This document shows, one piece after another, positions 6,877 through 15,306 of a stretch of DNA of 19,034 nucleotides (within the stretch, counting starts at the first letter, position 1; every line of letters begins with the position of its first letter). The position numbers were made by a program, and so were the translations under genes. The notes beneath the pieces were generated by a model. That model did no database searches and was not told the DNA's origin. It saw nothing but the letters and a program-made list of their open reading frames with translations. Source of the stretch: Flavobacteriales bacterium (GTDB lineage: Bacteria > Bacteroidota > Bacteroidia > Flavobacteriales_D > Crocinitomicaceae); contig RFNX01000580.1 in the NCBI GenBank assembly GCA_009926905.1, positions 1 to 19,034 on the forward strand. The letters run 5' to 3'.

Positions 6877-9339
6877 ATGAAAACAAGATTTTTTTTAATC
6901 GGCGTATTTTATGCTCTAACCTTTAATTTTTATGCCCAAAACAATTTGTTTGGCAGTGTAAAAGATGAAAAAGGAAATCTTTTGCCAGGTGTAAATGTAC
7001 ATTTAGAAGGTTCGAGTTATGGTACAATCACTGACATTAACGGTAATTTTATTCTCAATAACATTAATGTTTTAAATAATAAAATAATTTTTGAAATACC
7101 AGGATATTTTACATCTAAAATAACCTCAACTTCAGCTGATTTCAATCAAACGTTGAATGTAACACTTCATGCAAACACAAAATCGTTGGAAGAAGTACAG
7201 GTAATTTCGACGAGAGCATCTGAAAGTTCTACTTCGATTACCACAATCAAACGAACGAATCCGCTTGAAAAGAAAAATTTCGGTCAGGATATACCAATTT
7301 TGTTGGAAGCAACGCCTTCTGTTGTGACCACTTCTGACGCAGGAGCTGGAGTTGGTTATACTGGATTGAGAATTCGTGGAGTTGATGCCTCGCGCATTAA
7401 TGTAACTATCAACGGGATTCCAGTAAACGATCCAGAATCGCACGATGTTTATTGGGTAAATATGCCTGATTTGGCTTCGTCGATTGAGAACTTGCAAATT
7501 CAACGTGGTGTTGGTTCTTCAACAAACGGTGCTGCATCTTTTGGAGCTAGTTTGAATATAAAAACACAAGATATTTCAAATACAGCATTTGGTGTTGTGG
7601 ACAATACTTATGGTTCCTTTAATACTTTAAAAACGACCATTAAGGCAGGAACAGGATTGATAAATAATATGTTTTCTTTAGAAACACGTTTATCTAAAAT
7701 CTCATCAGATGGTTTTATAGACAGAGCTTCTTCTGATTTGAGATCTTACTTCGTCTCAGGCTCGTATGTTGGAAAAAAATCCGTTCTGAAAGCAATCATT
7801 TTCAGTGGAAAAGAAGTGACGTATCAATCGTGGTATGGAACGCCAGAAAGCCGAGTTAACGGAGATACTGCTGCAATGAATGCCTACGCCGACAGAAATT
7901 ATTTATCAGCAGCAGATCGCGAGAACTTGTTGAATTCTGGACGAACATATAATTTTTACACGTACAAAAATCAAGAGGACAATTATAAACAAGACAATTA
8001 TCAATTACATTTTACGCATTCCTTTAGGCCGAATTTGGTTTTGAATGTTGCAGGTCATTACACGAAAGGAAAGGGTTATTTTGAAGAATACAGAACAGCT
8101 GAAAATCTTTCTAATTATGGAATGAACGCAGTAATCACAGGGAATGACACTATTACTTCTACAGATTTAATCCGTCGTCGTTGGTTGGACAATGATTTTG
8201 TTGGAGGCGTTTATTCCTTGAATTACAATCGTTCTAAATTGAGTTTAACTTTAGGAGGAGCAATCAATACCTATTTTGGTCGTCATTTCGGTGAAGTTAT
8301 TTGGGCGCGATTTGCTTCGGATAGTGAACTTGGGGATAGGTTTTACAACGAAAGTGGCCAAAAATCAGAAGTTAGCACCTATTTGAAAGGTTCGTATCGT
8401 TGGAATAAATTCACTTTTTCTGGAGATTTACAATACCGTCACGTTGATTATTCATTCTTGGGTATTGACCAAGTGAGTGGTGAATTAAAAGATGTTCAAC
8501 AAACCGTTAAATTCAATTTTTTCAATCCAAAAGTGGCGATTTCTTATTCGATTAATTCCAAACAATCACTTTTCGCATCGTATGGAATTGGTCACAGAGA
8601 GCCAGTTCGTAAAGATTTTAGAGAAAGTACACCTACAAGTAGACCTTTGGCAGAAGCAATGCGCAATTTAGAAGCAGGATATTCTTACATCAGCCCGAAA
8701 TTGAGTTTTACAGGAAATTTCTATTGGATGGATTACACCAATCAGTTGATTTTAACAGGTCAAGTTAACGATGTTGGGAGCTATACACGCACCAATGCGA
8801 AACAAAGTTATCGTGCTGGTATTGAATTGAGTGGAAGTTATAAAATCATTCCTTCTATGCGATTAAATGGTGCTTTTACAGTAAGTCAAAATAAAATCAA
8901 AGAATTCAGTGAGTATGTTGACGAGTATTTAGACAATCCACCGTTTTATGCACAACAAGTAATTATTCACAAAAACACAGACTTGGCATTTTCTCCGAAT
9001 ATTGTTACAAATGCTGGATTTTCCTACATGCCTTTGAAAAACTTCACGATTGATTGGATGACGAAATACGTTGGTCGCCAATATATGGACAACACTTCAG
9101 ACGTGAATAGAAGCATCAATCCATTTACTTTTTCTAATTTGACTTTGTCATACACGATTGAGAATAAATTCTTTAAAGAAATCACTTTTGGCTTTTTAGT
9201 GAATAACATTTTCAATTCGATGTATTCTAACAACGGTTACACGTTCTCATACATTTCTGGAGGTGCAACAACAACTGAAAACTTCTATTATCCACAAGCT
9301 GGAAGAAATTTCTTGGGGAGAATTTTGATTAAAATATAG
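6877..9339 (+). CDS. TonB-dependent outer-membrane receptor under TPP riboswitch, predicted thiamine or thiamine-precursor uptake
   Basis: The 820-residue receptor has a signal peptide (residues 1-20, ending NFYA), a carboxypeptidase-regulatory-like domain (about 24-100, LFGSVKDEKGNLLPGVNV), a TonB-box-like stretch (SLEEVQVIS, 103-111), a plug domain (about 125-230, with GLRIRGVDASRINVTINGIPVNDPESHDV split across it) and a 22-strand-type barrel to the C-terminus (GRNFLGRILIKI). The family imports large or scarce ligands across the outer membrane using TonB-ExbBD energy. The ligand call rests on the TPP riboswitch upstream; TPP-regulated TonB receptors in Bacteroidota are a known thiamine-uptake class. 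No inner-membrane thiamine transporter or salvage kinase lies next to it here. The immediately following gene encodes a TonB-domain protein, possibly unrelated. Confidence 0.9.
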   Translation: MKTRFFLIGVFYALTFNFYAQNNLFGSVKDEKGNLLPGVNVHLEGSSYGTITDINGNFILNNINVLNNKIIFEIPGYFTSKITSTSADFNQTLNVTLHANTKSLEEVQVISTRASESSTSITTIKRTNPLEKKNFGQDIPILLEATPSVVTTSDAGAGVGYTGLRIRGVDASRINVTINGIPVNDPESHDVYWVNMPDLASSIENLQIQRGVGSSTNGAASFGASLNIKTQDISNTAFGVVDNTYGSFNTLKTTIKAGTGLINNMFSLETRLSKISSDGFIDRASSDLRSYFVSGSYVGKKSVLKAIIFSGKEVTYQSWYGTPESRVNGDTAAMNAYADRNYLSAADRENLLNSGRTYNFYTYKNQEDNYKQDNYQLHFTHSFRPNLVLNVAGHYTKGKGYFEEYRTAENLSNYGMNAVITGNDTITSTDLIRRRWLDNDFVGGVYSLNYNRSKLSLTLGGAINTYFGRHFGEVIWARFASDSELGDRFYNESGQKSEVSTYLKGSYRWNKFTFSGDLQYRHVDYSFLGIDQVSGELKDVQQTVKFNFFNPKVAISYSINSKQSLFASYGIGHREPVRKDFRESTPTSRPLAEAMRNLEAGYSYISPKLSFTGNFYWMDYTNQLILTGQVNDVGSYTRTNAKQSYRAGIELSGSYKIIPSMRLNGAFTVSQNKIKEFSEYVDEYLDNPPFYAQQVIIHKNTDLAFSPNIVTNAGFSYMPLKNFTIDWMTKYVGRQYMDNTSDVNRSINPFTFSNLTLSYTIENKFFKEITFGFLVNNIFNSMYSNNGYTFSYISGGATTTENFYYPQAGRNFLGRILIKI

Positions 9340-9455
9340 TAAAGTTTCGTGCGCAAAGTCATCATTTAATCTGGATTACTTTATTTTAAACGAATATGTC
9401 ATTTTCGAGTTACACGGATTTTTATTTTTAGTACTTTTAATGAAAATTAGAATCC

Positions 9456-10535
9456 ATGAAAACCATTTTTTTATTTTGTTCGATGATCTTTTCTTTTGCT
9501 TTTTATTCACAAAATCCACCTACCAAGTCTGAAGAAATTTATGTTAATTCTGGTATTTCAGAATTTCCTGATGATGAAGCTGAATTTCCAGGTGGTAGTG
9601 AAGCGATGATGAAATATGTCATTAAGAATGTCATATATCCACAATCTGAAATTGACAAAGGAATTGAAGGAAAAGTAATGGTTTCTTTTATCGTTGAAAA
9701 AGATGGTTCTTTGAGTAATGTGAAAGCGTTAAATAGTATTTCAGAAGCTTTAGACAAAGAAGCCATTCGAGTAGTTGAATCCATGCCGAAATGGAATCCA
9801 GCGACTTATAAAAAGGAACCTGTTAGATCGCAAATGTCGTTACCAATAAACTTTGCGTTAGACGGCACTGAAGATGATGATGAGCAACGTAAATATTACG
9901 ACGGTCATTGGGCTGGATTTGATATTGGCACCTTAATTTTAATGAATGATTTGTTCAAAACAGATTTTGCTAGTGCGCCTTATTGGAATAATAATATCGC
10001 TCGTTCAAGTAAATTCAATTTTAATTTTTATGAGTTTAAAGTCCCAATTTTCAAACAATACCTTGGGCTTACCACTGGATTAGGTTGGAGTGTTTCTACA
10101 ATTGGTTTAAAAAACAATTACAATATCATTCATTCTGATAGTTCAGTTTATGCGATTTCAAATCCAACTCAATCCTATCAATCCAACAATTTAATCGCGC
10201 ATTACCTTACAGCACCACTTTTGCTTGACTTCTCAACCAAGAAGGAACAGAAGAAAAGTTTTTATTTTGCAGCTGGAGTAGTTGGTGGCGTTCGTATTTA
10301 TTCGAACACGTTTCAAACAGGCAAATTTGCTAATGGAGATCGTTTTAGAAATTACGTTCGTTCTAAATACAATTTAGCTCCTTTTACTTTAGAAGCAACG
10401 GCGCGATTGGGTTATGGCGTATTTGGACTTTTTGCAAGTTACAATTTGACTCCACTTTTTCAAAAAGATAAAACAGGTGTTGTCTATCCTTTTAGTGCTG
10501 GAATTTCAATAAATGTTGATTATTTTTCTAAATAA
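9456..10535 (+). CDS. TonB C-terminal domain fused to outer-membrane barrel-like domain
   Basis: The 359-residue product begins with a signal peptide (residues 1-19, ending FAFYSQ). Residues about 43-133 match the TonB C-terminal domain: FPGGSEAMMKYVIKNVIYPQ, the central strand GKVMVSFIVEKDGSL, and MPKWNPATYKKEPVRSQMSLP. An acidic linker (about 136-144) leads to residues 150-359, which look like a PorT-style outer-membrane barrel: HWAGFDIGTL, FNFNFYEFKVPIF, YLGLTTGLGWS, APLLLDFSTK and a terminal aromatic strand (AGISINVDYFS). Classical TonB is anchored in the inner membrane; here there is a cleavable-looking signal and no Pro-rich spacer. It follows the thiamine receptor by 116 bp with no clear terminator, so co-transcription is possible. 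Its role is not known. Confidence 0.75.
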   Translation: MKTIFLFCSMIFSFAFYSQNPPTKSEEIYVNSGISEFPDDEAEFPGGSEAMMKYVIKNVIYPQSEIDKGIEGKVMVSFIVEKDGSLSNVKALNSISEALDKEAIRVVESMPKWNPATYKKEPVRSQMSLPINFALDGTEDDDEQRKYYDGHWAGFDIGTLILMNDLFKTDFASAPYWNNNIARSSKFNFNFYEFKVPIFKQYLGLTTGLGWSVSTIGLKNNYNIIHSDSSVYAISNPTQSYQSNNLIAHYLTAPLLLDFSTKKEQKKSFYFAAGVVGGVRIYSNTFQTGKFANGDRFRNYVRSKYNLAPFTLEATARLGYGVFGLFASYNLTPLFQKDKTGVVYPFSAGISINVDYFSK

Positions 10536-10574
10536 ATATAGGTTAAGTGACTTAAAAATAAGCAATTAAAAATC

Positions 10575-10634
10575 TTACTACTTAGTAAGTTACTACTTAG
10601 TAAGTTACTACTTAGTAAGTTACTACTCGGTAAG
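10575..10634 (+). repeat. Four tandem 15-bp palindromic repeats
   Basis: The unit TTACTACTTAGTAAG occurs at 10575, 10590, 10605 and 10620. The first three copies are identical and the last is TTACTACTCGGTAAG. Each perfect unit is itself an inverted repeat, TTACTA-CT-TAGTAA. The block ends 6 bp before the -7 element of the following ATPase gene, the position expected for operator sites. A looser relative, TTAAGTGACTTAA, lies at 10543-10555. Confidence 0.9.
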
Positions 10635-10637
10635 TTT

Positions 10638-10663
10638 TTGTACATTTGTTGAAATTTGTACAA
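10638..10663 (+). promoter_or_regulatory. -7 element inside a TTGTACA inverted repeat
   Basis: TACATTTG (10641-10648) fits the Bacteroidota -7 element, giving a start near 10655 and a very short leader. It lies within an inverted repeat, TTGTACA (10638-10644) and TGTACAA (10657-10663), whose second arm ends on the A of the start codon. The arrangement would suit autoregulation, which is inference. Confidence 0.4.
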
Positions 10664-11814
10664 TGAGTAAGTCACCATTCTTGTTTGGAACCACCGTAAG
10701 TGTTGATAGTTTCACGAATCGCGAAGAGGAAGTTGAAAAACTGATTAAAAACCTTACACAAGGAATCAATACTATGTTGATATCACCTCGACGTTGGGGT
10801 AAATCGTCGCTTGTAGAAAAGGTTATTTATAAACTAAACGATGAAAAAAGTCAATTTAGAACGGTAAGTATTGATTTGTTTTCCGTTTCAAGCGAAGAAG
10901 AATTTTTAGAATTGTTTGCCAAAGAAGTCATCAAAGCATCGTCTTCCGTGTTGCAAGATTGGGTGAACGCAGGAAAAGAATTTTTTCAGCAATTGATTCC
11001 AAAATTATCACTTGGACTAGATCCTCTGACTGATTTTAGTTTAAGTTTTGATTGGAATGAGCTCAAAAAACACCGAACAGAAATTCTAAATTTACCTGAA
11101 AAAATTGCAGAAGCAAAAGGAATCGAATTCATTATTTGTTTAGACGAATTTCAGAATTTATCCAATTTTCAGGAGTACGAACAACTTGAAAAAGCAATGC
11201 GCGCGACTTGGCAACGTCAAAAAAAAGTGATCTATTGTTTGTATGGTAGCAAGCGCCACATGATGACTGATATTTTCAATAATCCGTCAAAGCCATTTTA
11301 TCGTTTCGGTGCGATTTTAATGCTTCAAAAAATTAAGCGCGAAAAATGGATTTCTTTTATTGTGGATAGTTTCGCACAAACCAATAAAACAATCAGTTCG
11401 GAAGTTGCCACTTGGATTCCAAGTTTAATGAAAGATCATTCTTGGTACGTGCAGCAATTGGCGCATTACACGTGGCAATCGACTGAAAAAGTTGCAGGAA
11501 TTGAGGAAATAAACAATGCACTGCAGGAATTGATTCACGCAAATTCACCTTTATATCAACGTGAAATCGAAACGTTGAGCACAACACAAGTTAATTTATT
11601 GAAGGCGATTTCAAGACAAGAATCAAAATTGAGTAGTAAGGAAACAATTCAAAAATTTCACCTTGGAACATCAGCAAGCGTAACAAAGAACAAAGGCATT
11701 TTGATAAATGCTGACGTTATCACAGATGAAAATGGAAAATTAGAATTTCTAGATCCAGCTTTTGAATTGTGGTTTCAAAAATTGTTTTTTAGAAAGAGTT
11801 TTGAAATAAAATAG
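10663..11814 (+). CDS. Stand-alone P-loop ATPase with C-terminal winged-helix-like region (archaeal ATPase type)
   Basis: The 383-residue product starts with the family's PFLFGTTVSVDSFTNREEE lead-in, then Walker A SPRRWGKSS (41-49), Walker B FIICLDEFQ (156-164) and a sensor-like YCLYGSKRHMM (191-201). The C-terminal part, about 305-375, looks like a winged helix (QVNLLKAISRQE, SSKETIQKFHLGTSASVTKNKG) followed by a DPAFELWFQKLF tail typical of these ATPases. It belongs to the Pfam ATPase_2/COG1672 group, related to STAND ATPases, and differs from the DUF4143 protein upstream. The function is not established; toxin-like, stress or DNA-related roles have been suggested for relatives, none shown. 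It is a single-gene unit with an unusual repeat-rich promoter, converging on fmt. Confidence 0.85.
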   Translation: MSKSPFLFGTTVSVDSFTNREEEVEKLIKNLTQGINTMLISPRRWGKSSLVEKVIYKLNDEKSQFRTVSIDLFSVSSEEEFLELFAKEVIKASSSVLQDWVNAGKEFFQQLIPKLSLGLDPLTDFSLSFDWNELKKHRTEILNLPEKIAEAKGIEFIICLDEFQNLSNFQEYEQLEKAMRATWQRQKKVIYCLYGSKRHMMTDIFNNPSKPFYRFGAILMLQKIKREKWISFIVDSFAQTNKTISSEVATWIPSLMKDHSWYVQQLAHYTWQSTEKVAGIEEINNALQELIHANSPLYQREIETLSTTQVNLLKAISRQESKLSSKETIQKFHLGTSASVTKNKGILINADVITDENGKLEFLDPAFELWFQKLFFRKSFEIK

Positions 11815-11821
11815 AACTACA

Positions 11822-11869
11822 TCAATTTTCAAATCTTCAAATTACTCAATTTTCAAATCCTCTAAACTA
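11822..11869. repeat. 24-bp imperfect tandem duplication at the 3' end of fmt
   Basis: TCAATTTTCAAATC occurs at 11822-11835 and 11846-11859, inside a 24-bp period that is imperfect in its second half. The second copy is the last coding stretch of fmt, encoding LEDLKIE before the stop. The other copy would read FEDLKID directly after the stop in the same frame. It looks like a small duplication of the gene's tail that now lies outside the frame's end. Confidence 0.7.
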
Positions 11870-12801
11870 TTCCCAGCCAAAAACTCTTTGAAATTCATTC
11901 GGCGTTTGCCCTCGGGTTGCAATTCAGAAATACAAACAAAACCTTCTTTGCAAGGGAAAAGAATTCCGTCGGGATGTTTTACAAGTGCATCAGAAGTTGG
12001 AATTTCTTCAACCAGCTTTGAAGTAAATAATTTGAACGAGATGTTTTCGTTTTTCTTTTCATTTTTCAAGGTGCACCAAGCAGTAGGGTAGGGTGAAAGT
12101 CCACGGATTTTATTGTGAATTGCTAGTGCACTTTCATTCCAGTCAATTTTGCAATCTTGCTTGAAAATCTTTGGTGCGTGAGGTAATACTTTTGCTAAAT
12201 TTTCATCTTGAGGAATTGCTTGAATGGTGTTATTTGCAATGTCATTCAAGGTTTTTACAGTCAATGCAGCGCCTAAATGCATCAGCGAATCGTGTAGTTC
12301 GCCAGCGTTCGTGTTTTCTGAAATTGCTACTTTTTCTTGTTCCAAAACTGAACCAGTATCAATAACTTGGTTGATGAAAAAAGTCGTTACTCCCGTTTCT
12401 TTTTCTCCGTTAATAATCGCCCAATTGATAGGAGCAGCGCCACGGTATTTTGGCAATAACGAAGCGTGTAAATTAATCGTTCCTTTGGGTGGCATCGCCC
12501 AAACAATTTCAGGCAACATGCGAAATGCAACTACCACAAAAATGTCTGCATTCAAAGCTCTCAAATCGTTGTGGAAACTTTCGTCTTTGAGTTTTTCGGG
12601 CTGTAAAATTGGAAAACCTTTTTCTTTCGAATAGATTTTAACGGCACTTTCACGTAATTGCTGACCACGACCAGCTGGTTTATCTGCGACAGTTACCACG
12701 CCCACCACTTCGTGTTCACTTTGAACTATTGCATCCAAAATGGTTACTGCAAACTCTGGCGTACCCATAAAAACCACACGCAATTTCGAATTTTGACTCA
12801 T
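11842..12801 (-). CDS. fmt: Methionyl-tRNA formyltransferase
   Basis: The enzyme formylates Met-tRNAfMet with 10-formyltetrahydrofolate for translation initiation. I take the ATG at 12801 (319 residues, MSQNSKLRVVFMGTPEF) rather than an in-frame ATG 18 bp upstream. It gives an ATGA overlap with the MATE gene stop, and the protein begins right at the Rossmann strand. The N-terminal domain holds GTPEFA (13-18), the catalytic pair N110 and H112 in INLHASLLPKYRGAAPI, and D148 in VIDTG. The C-terminal OB-type domain has LSPYPTAW. Full length for the family. It is the last gene of a three-gene operon. Confidence 0.96.
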   Translation of the reverse strand: MSQNSKLRVVFMGTPEFAVTILDAIVQSEHEVVGVVTVADKPAGRGQQLRESAVKIYSKEKGFPILQPEKLKDESFHNDLRALNADIFVVVAFRMLPEIVWAMPPKGTINLHASLLPKYRGAAPINWAIINGEKETGVTTFFINQVIDTGSVLEQEKVAISENTNAGELHDSLMHLGAALTVKTLNDIANNTIQAIPQDENLAKVLPHAPKIFKQDCKIDWNESALAIHNKIRGLSPYPTAWCTLKNEKKNENISFKLFTSKLVEEIPTSDALVKHPDGILFPCKEGFVCISELQPEGKRRMNFKEFLAGNSLEDLKIE

Positions 12802-14126
12802 ACAATTTTCTTTTTCCAATCGTAAAAATGTAAATATAGCAAGGAGAAAACTCCCAAAGAAACAAAGTAAATGTATTCAACGGTCCAAATCCAAAACACG
12901 TCGAAGTTCCAAATTTTGATAAAGAAATAACAGCTCAAAGAATAAATAATAACACATGTAAACTCTATCATCATCGAATGCAAAGTATTTCCGCTACCAT
13001 GAATCGTTTGGAAATAGACAGAACTGAAACCAAAAACAAGAATTGAAAGTGTAATTAATCGCAAAATCTCAGCGCTTTTTTGAACGTATATTTCTTCTGG
13101 ATTGATCATTCGAATCATTGCTTCGGGATAAAACAGTGCACCATGAAAAGTGATTAGCAAAAACGCAACTGTCATCAGTTGAATCTTTCGCTGAATGATT
13201 GGAATTTTATCGAATTCTTTTGCTCCAATATACTGAGAAATATAGGTTTTGGTCGTTCCTGCAAAGCCCCAAATCGGAACAAATGCCAAGAAATATATCG
13301 ACCGTATATTTTGTGATACCGTCAAATCGAATTGTCCTTTTTGCTCGAGCCAAGTAAAGAACAAAGTCCAAGTTGCAAGTGCCGAAAACCCTTGTAACAT
13401 CAAAGGACTTCCGACTTTTAATAACTCTATCATCGACTTAAAATTGAAAGAGAAATATTCAAACAATTTGTAAGCGCGTCGTTCTTCTGAAAAGAACAAA
13501 TAAATCACGAGAAACAACATTCCCAATCCATCGGCAATTGTTGAAGCCAGAGCTGCTCCTTCCATTCCCATTTCTGGTAAGCCAATTCTTCCGAAGATAA
13601 GTCCGTAATCTAGAACAACGTTACTTGTTGCTGTAATTATGGCTGCGATTAGCACCACCCACGTTTTCCCTTTCGCTAAAAATAAAGCTTGAATGGAAAT
13701 TGTAATCATGGCAAAAAACAGGGCAAAACTTCTGATTTGTATGAATTTCCCTTGCATTTCAGCAATTTGTGCGTTCTTAGAATAACTCATAACTGCTGCA
13801 GGCATCACCCAATATAAAATCGAGAAAAGAATAATCGCTAAAAAAAAATGAGTAATCAAAGAAGTTCCAAAAACACGACCGATTGCGCTTGTATGTTCTT
13901 CTCCAATCCTTCTCGCAATAATGATTTGAGCACCGTCACCCATTCCAAGTAAAGTCATGTACATAGTCACGAAAAGCATACCGCCATTTCCAACGGCATT
14001 AAACGCAACCGTGGAATAGTTTGCAACAAAAGCAGCATCTGTTAACAAAACAATGGATTGGATAAAACCAGAAACCATCATCGGTAGTGCGACTGCGAGA
14101 ATTGTTTTATAACGTAAATCGAGCAT
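12798..14126 (-). CDS. MATE family efflux transporter
   Basis: The 442-residue protein is strongly hydrophobic with about 12 membrane segments arranged as two homologous halves, as in the MATE (NorM/DinF) family. Characteristic stretches are SGFIQSIVLLTDAAFVANY in the first helix pair, GDGAQIIIARRIGEE, and in the second half GFAGTTKTYISQYIGAKEF. MATE carriers export cationic drugs or metabolites in exchange for H+ or Na+ across the inner membrane. The substrate cannot be told. The start overlaps the methyltransferase stop by 1 bp and its stop overlaps the fmt start by 4 bp, so translation is probably coupled. Confidence 0.9.
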   Translation of the reverse strand: MLDLRYKTILAVALPMMVSGFIQSIVLLTDAAFVANYSTVAFNAVGNGGMLFVTMYMTLLGMGDGAQIIIARRIGEEHTSAIGRVFGTSLITHFFLAIILFSILYWVMPAAVMSYSKNAQIAEMQGKFIQIRSFALFFAMITISIQALFLAKGKTWVVLIAAIITATSNVVLDYGLIFGRIGLPEMGMEGAALASTIADGLGMLFLVIYLFFSEERRAYKLFEYFSFNFKSMIELLKVGSPLMLQGFSALATWTLFFTWLEQKGQFDLTVSQNIRSIYFLAFVPIWGFAGTTKTYISQYIGAKEFDKIPIIQRKIQLMTVAFLLITFHGALFYPEAMIRMINPEEIYVQKSAEILRLITLSILVFGFSSVYFQTIHGSGNTLHSMMIEFTCVIIYSLSCYFFIKIWNFDVFWIWTVEYIYFVSLGVFSLLYLHFYDWKKKIV

Positions 14127-15301
14127 TAGTCAACTTGAATAACAAGACCTTTTAAATATTCGCCTTCAGGATGAAATGCGTTAATCGGATGATCTGCTGG
14201 TTGATGCAATTGTTCCAAAATCCTTACGTTTCTTCCCGATTCAATCGCTGCTGCAATGACTGTATTTGTAAATAAAAATTTATCAACTACTTGTGAGCAA
14301 GAGAAGGTAAAAATCAATCCTCCTGGTTTTATTTGACGAATTGCGTTTGCGTTTAATCGCTTGTAACCTTGAATTGCTTGGTGACGTTTTTCGCGGTGCT
14401 TTGCAAAAGCAGGTGGGTCCAAAACGATGATGTCGTAATCCTCTTTCAATTCCTTCATGTACTCCATCGCATCGGCAACAATTGAAGCGTGCTCACCTTT
14501 GAACGAGTTGATGGCAACGTTTGCTTCCGTCAATTCAATCGCTTTTTTAGAACTGTCTAACGAATGAACCAAATCTGCTCCTTTGTTCAAAGCTTGCAAA
14601 CTGAAACCACCTGAATAGCAAAATGTATTTAGTACTTTTTTTCCAAAAGCATATTTCCCAAGCAAGGCACGATTTTCGCGTTGATCGATGAAGAAACCTG
14701 TTTTTTGACCTTTCACCCAATCAATTTGATAATGTACGCCATTTTCGATTGTTGGATGAGGTGTTTCGCTTGAGCCAATAATATATTTGTCTTCTGGAGC
14801 GATTCGTTCAGGTAACGTATCAGAAGATTTTGAATAAACGGCAGTTAGATTTTCACCAAAAGCATATTTCAGAGCGTTTGCAATTAATTCAATCGCATTG
14901 TACATTCCAATTGAATGACACTGAATAACAGCAACTCCATTGTAAAAATCAATCACCAAACCTGGCAAACTATCCCCTTCACCGTGACAAATTCTGAAAA
15001 TGTTGTTGTTTTCGTTTAAGAAACCAAGTTTCAAGCGCAAATTGACAGCATTTCCAATTTTTTCATTGAAGAAAGCCGCGTCGATGTTGGTTTCATTAAA
15101 ACTCAATATTCTAACAGAAATCGTTGCATGTTGAAAGTGACCAATCGCCAAAAAACGACCTTTAAAATCGTGCACTTCAACCACTTCTCCGTCTTGTATA
15201 TCACTCACATCAGTGAAAATCGCACCAGAGAACACCCACGGATGATTTCTCAAGATGGATTGTTCTTTTCCTTTACGTATTTGAACGCTTTTATAATTCA
15301 T
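14126..15301 (-). CDS. rlmI: PUA-domain 23S rRNA cytosine methyltransferase, RlmI type
   Basis: The 391-residue protein fits COG1092 SAM-dependent methyltransferases; E. coli RlmI makes m5C1962 in 23S rRNA. An N-terminal PUA domain spans about 2-75 (IRKGKEQSILRNHPWVFSGAI). The SAM fold follows: motif I VLNTFCYSGGFSLQAL (223-238), an acidic ribose-binding D in VHSLDSSKKAIE, motif IV IVLDPPAFAKHR (292-303) and a cysteine in FTFSCSQ (C335). The ENRALLGKYA/QREN segment near 207-217 is also typical. The exact target position in this organism is inferred from the family. First gene of the operon with the MATE transporter and fmt. Confidence 0.88.
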   Translation of the reverse strand: MNYKSVQIRKGKEQSILRNHPWVFSGAIFTDVSDIQDGEVVEVHDFKGRFLAIGHFQHATISVRILSFNETNIDAAFFNEKIGNAVNLRLKLGFLNENNNIFRICHGEGDSLPGLVIDFYNGVAVIQCHSIGMYNAIELIANALKYAFGENLTAVYSKSSDTLPERIAPEDKYIIGSSETPHPTIENGVHYQIDWVKGQKTGFFIDQRENRALLGKYAFGKKVLNTFCYSGGFSLQALNKGADLVHSLDSSKKAIELTEANVAINSFKGEHASIVADAMEYMKELKEDYDIIVLDPPAFAKHREKRHQAIQGYKRLNANAIRQIKPGGLIFTFSCSQVVDKFLFTNTVIAAAIESGRNVRILEQLHQPADHPINAFHPEGEYLKGLVIQVD

Positions 15302-15306
15302 GGTTG

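Noticed and set aside
10543..10555. TTAAGTGACTTAA as a terminator of the TonB-domain/barrel gene
   Set aside because: The stem is only 6 bp with a 1-nt centre and is followed by A-rich rather than T-rich DNA; it may instead be a diverged relative of the nearby repeats.
10575..10634. Repeat block considered as a short CRISPR array
   Set aside because: The 15-bp units are directly adjacent with no spacers, and no cas genes are present.
5363..11814. The two ATPase genes plus receptor region as a defence island
   Set aside because: The ATPases are single-gene units of different families, with no nuclease, toxin, methylase or phage-defence partner visible, and a housekeeping-type riboswitch-receptor unit lies between them.
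12224..12634. 136-residue plus-strand open frame inside fmt
   Set aside because: It is antisense to well-conserved fmt motifs and shows no independent signs of coding.
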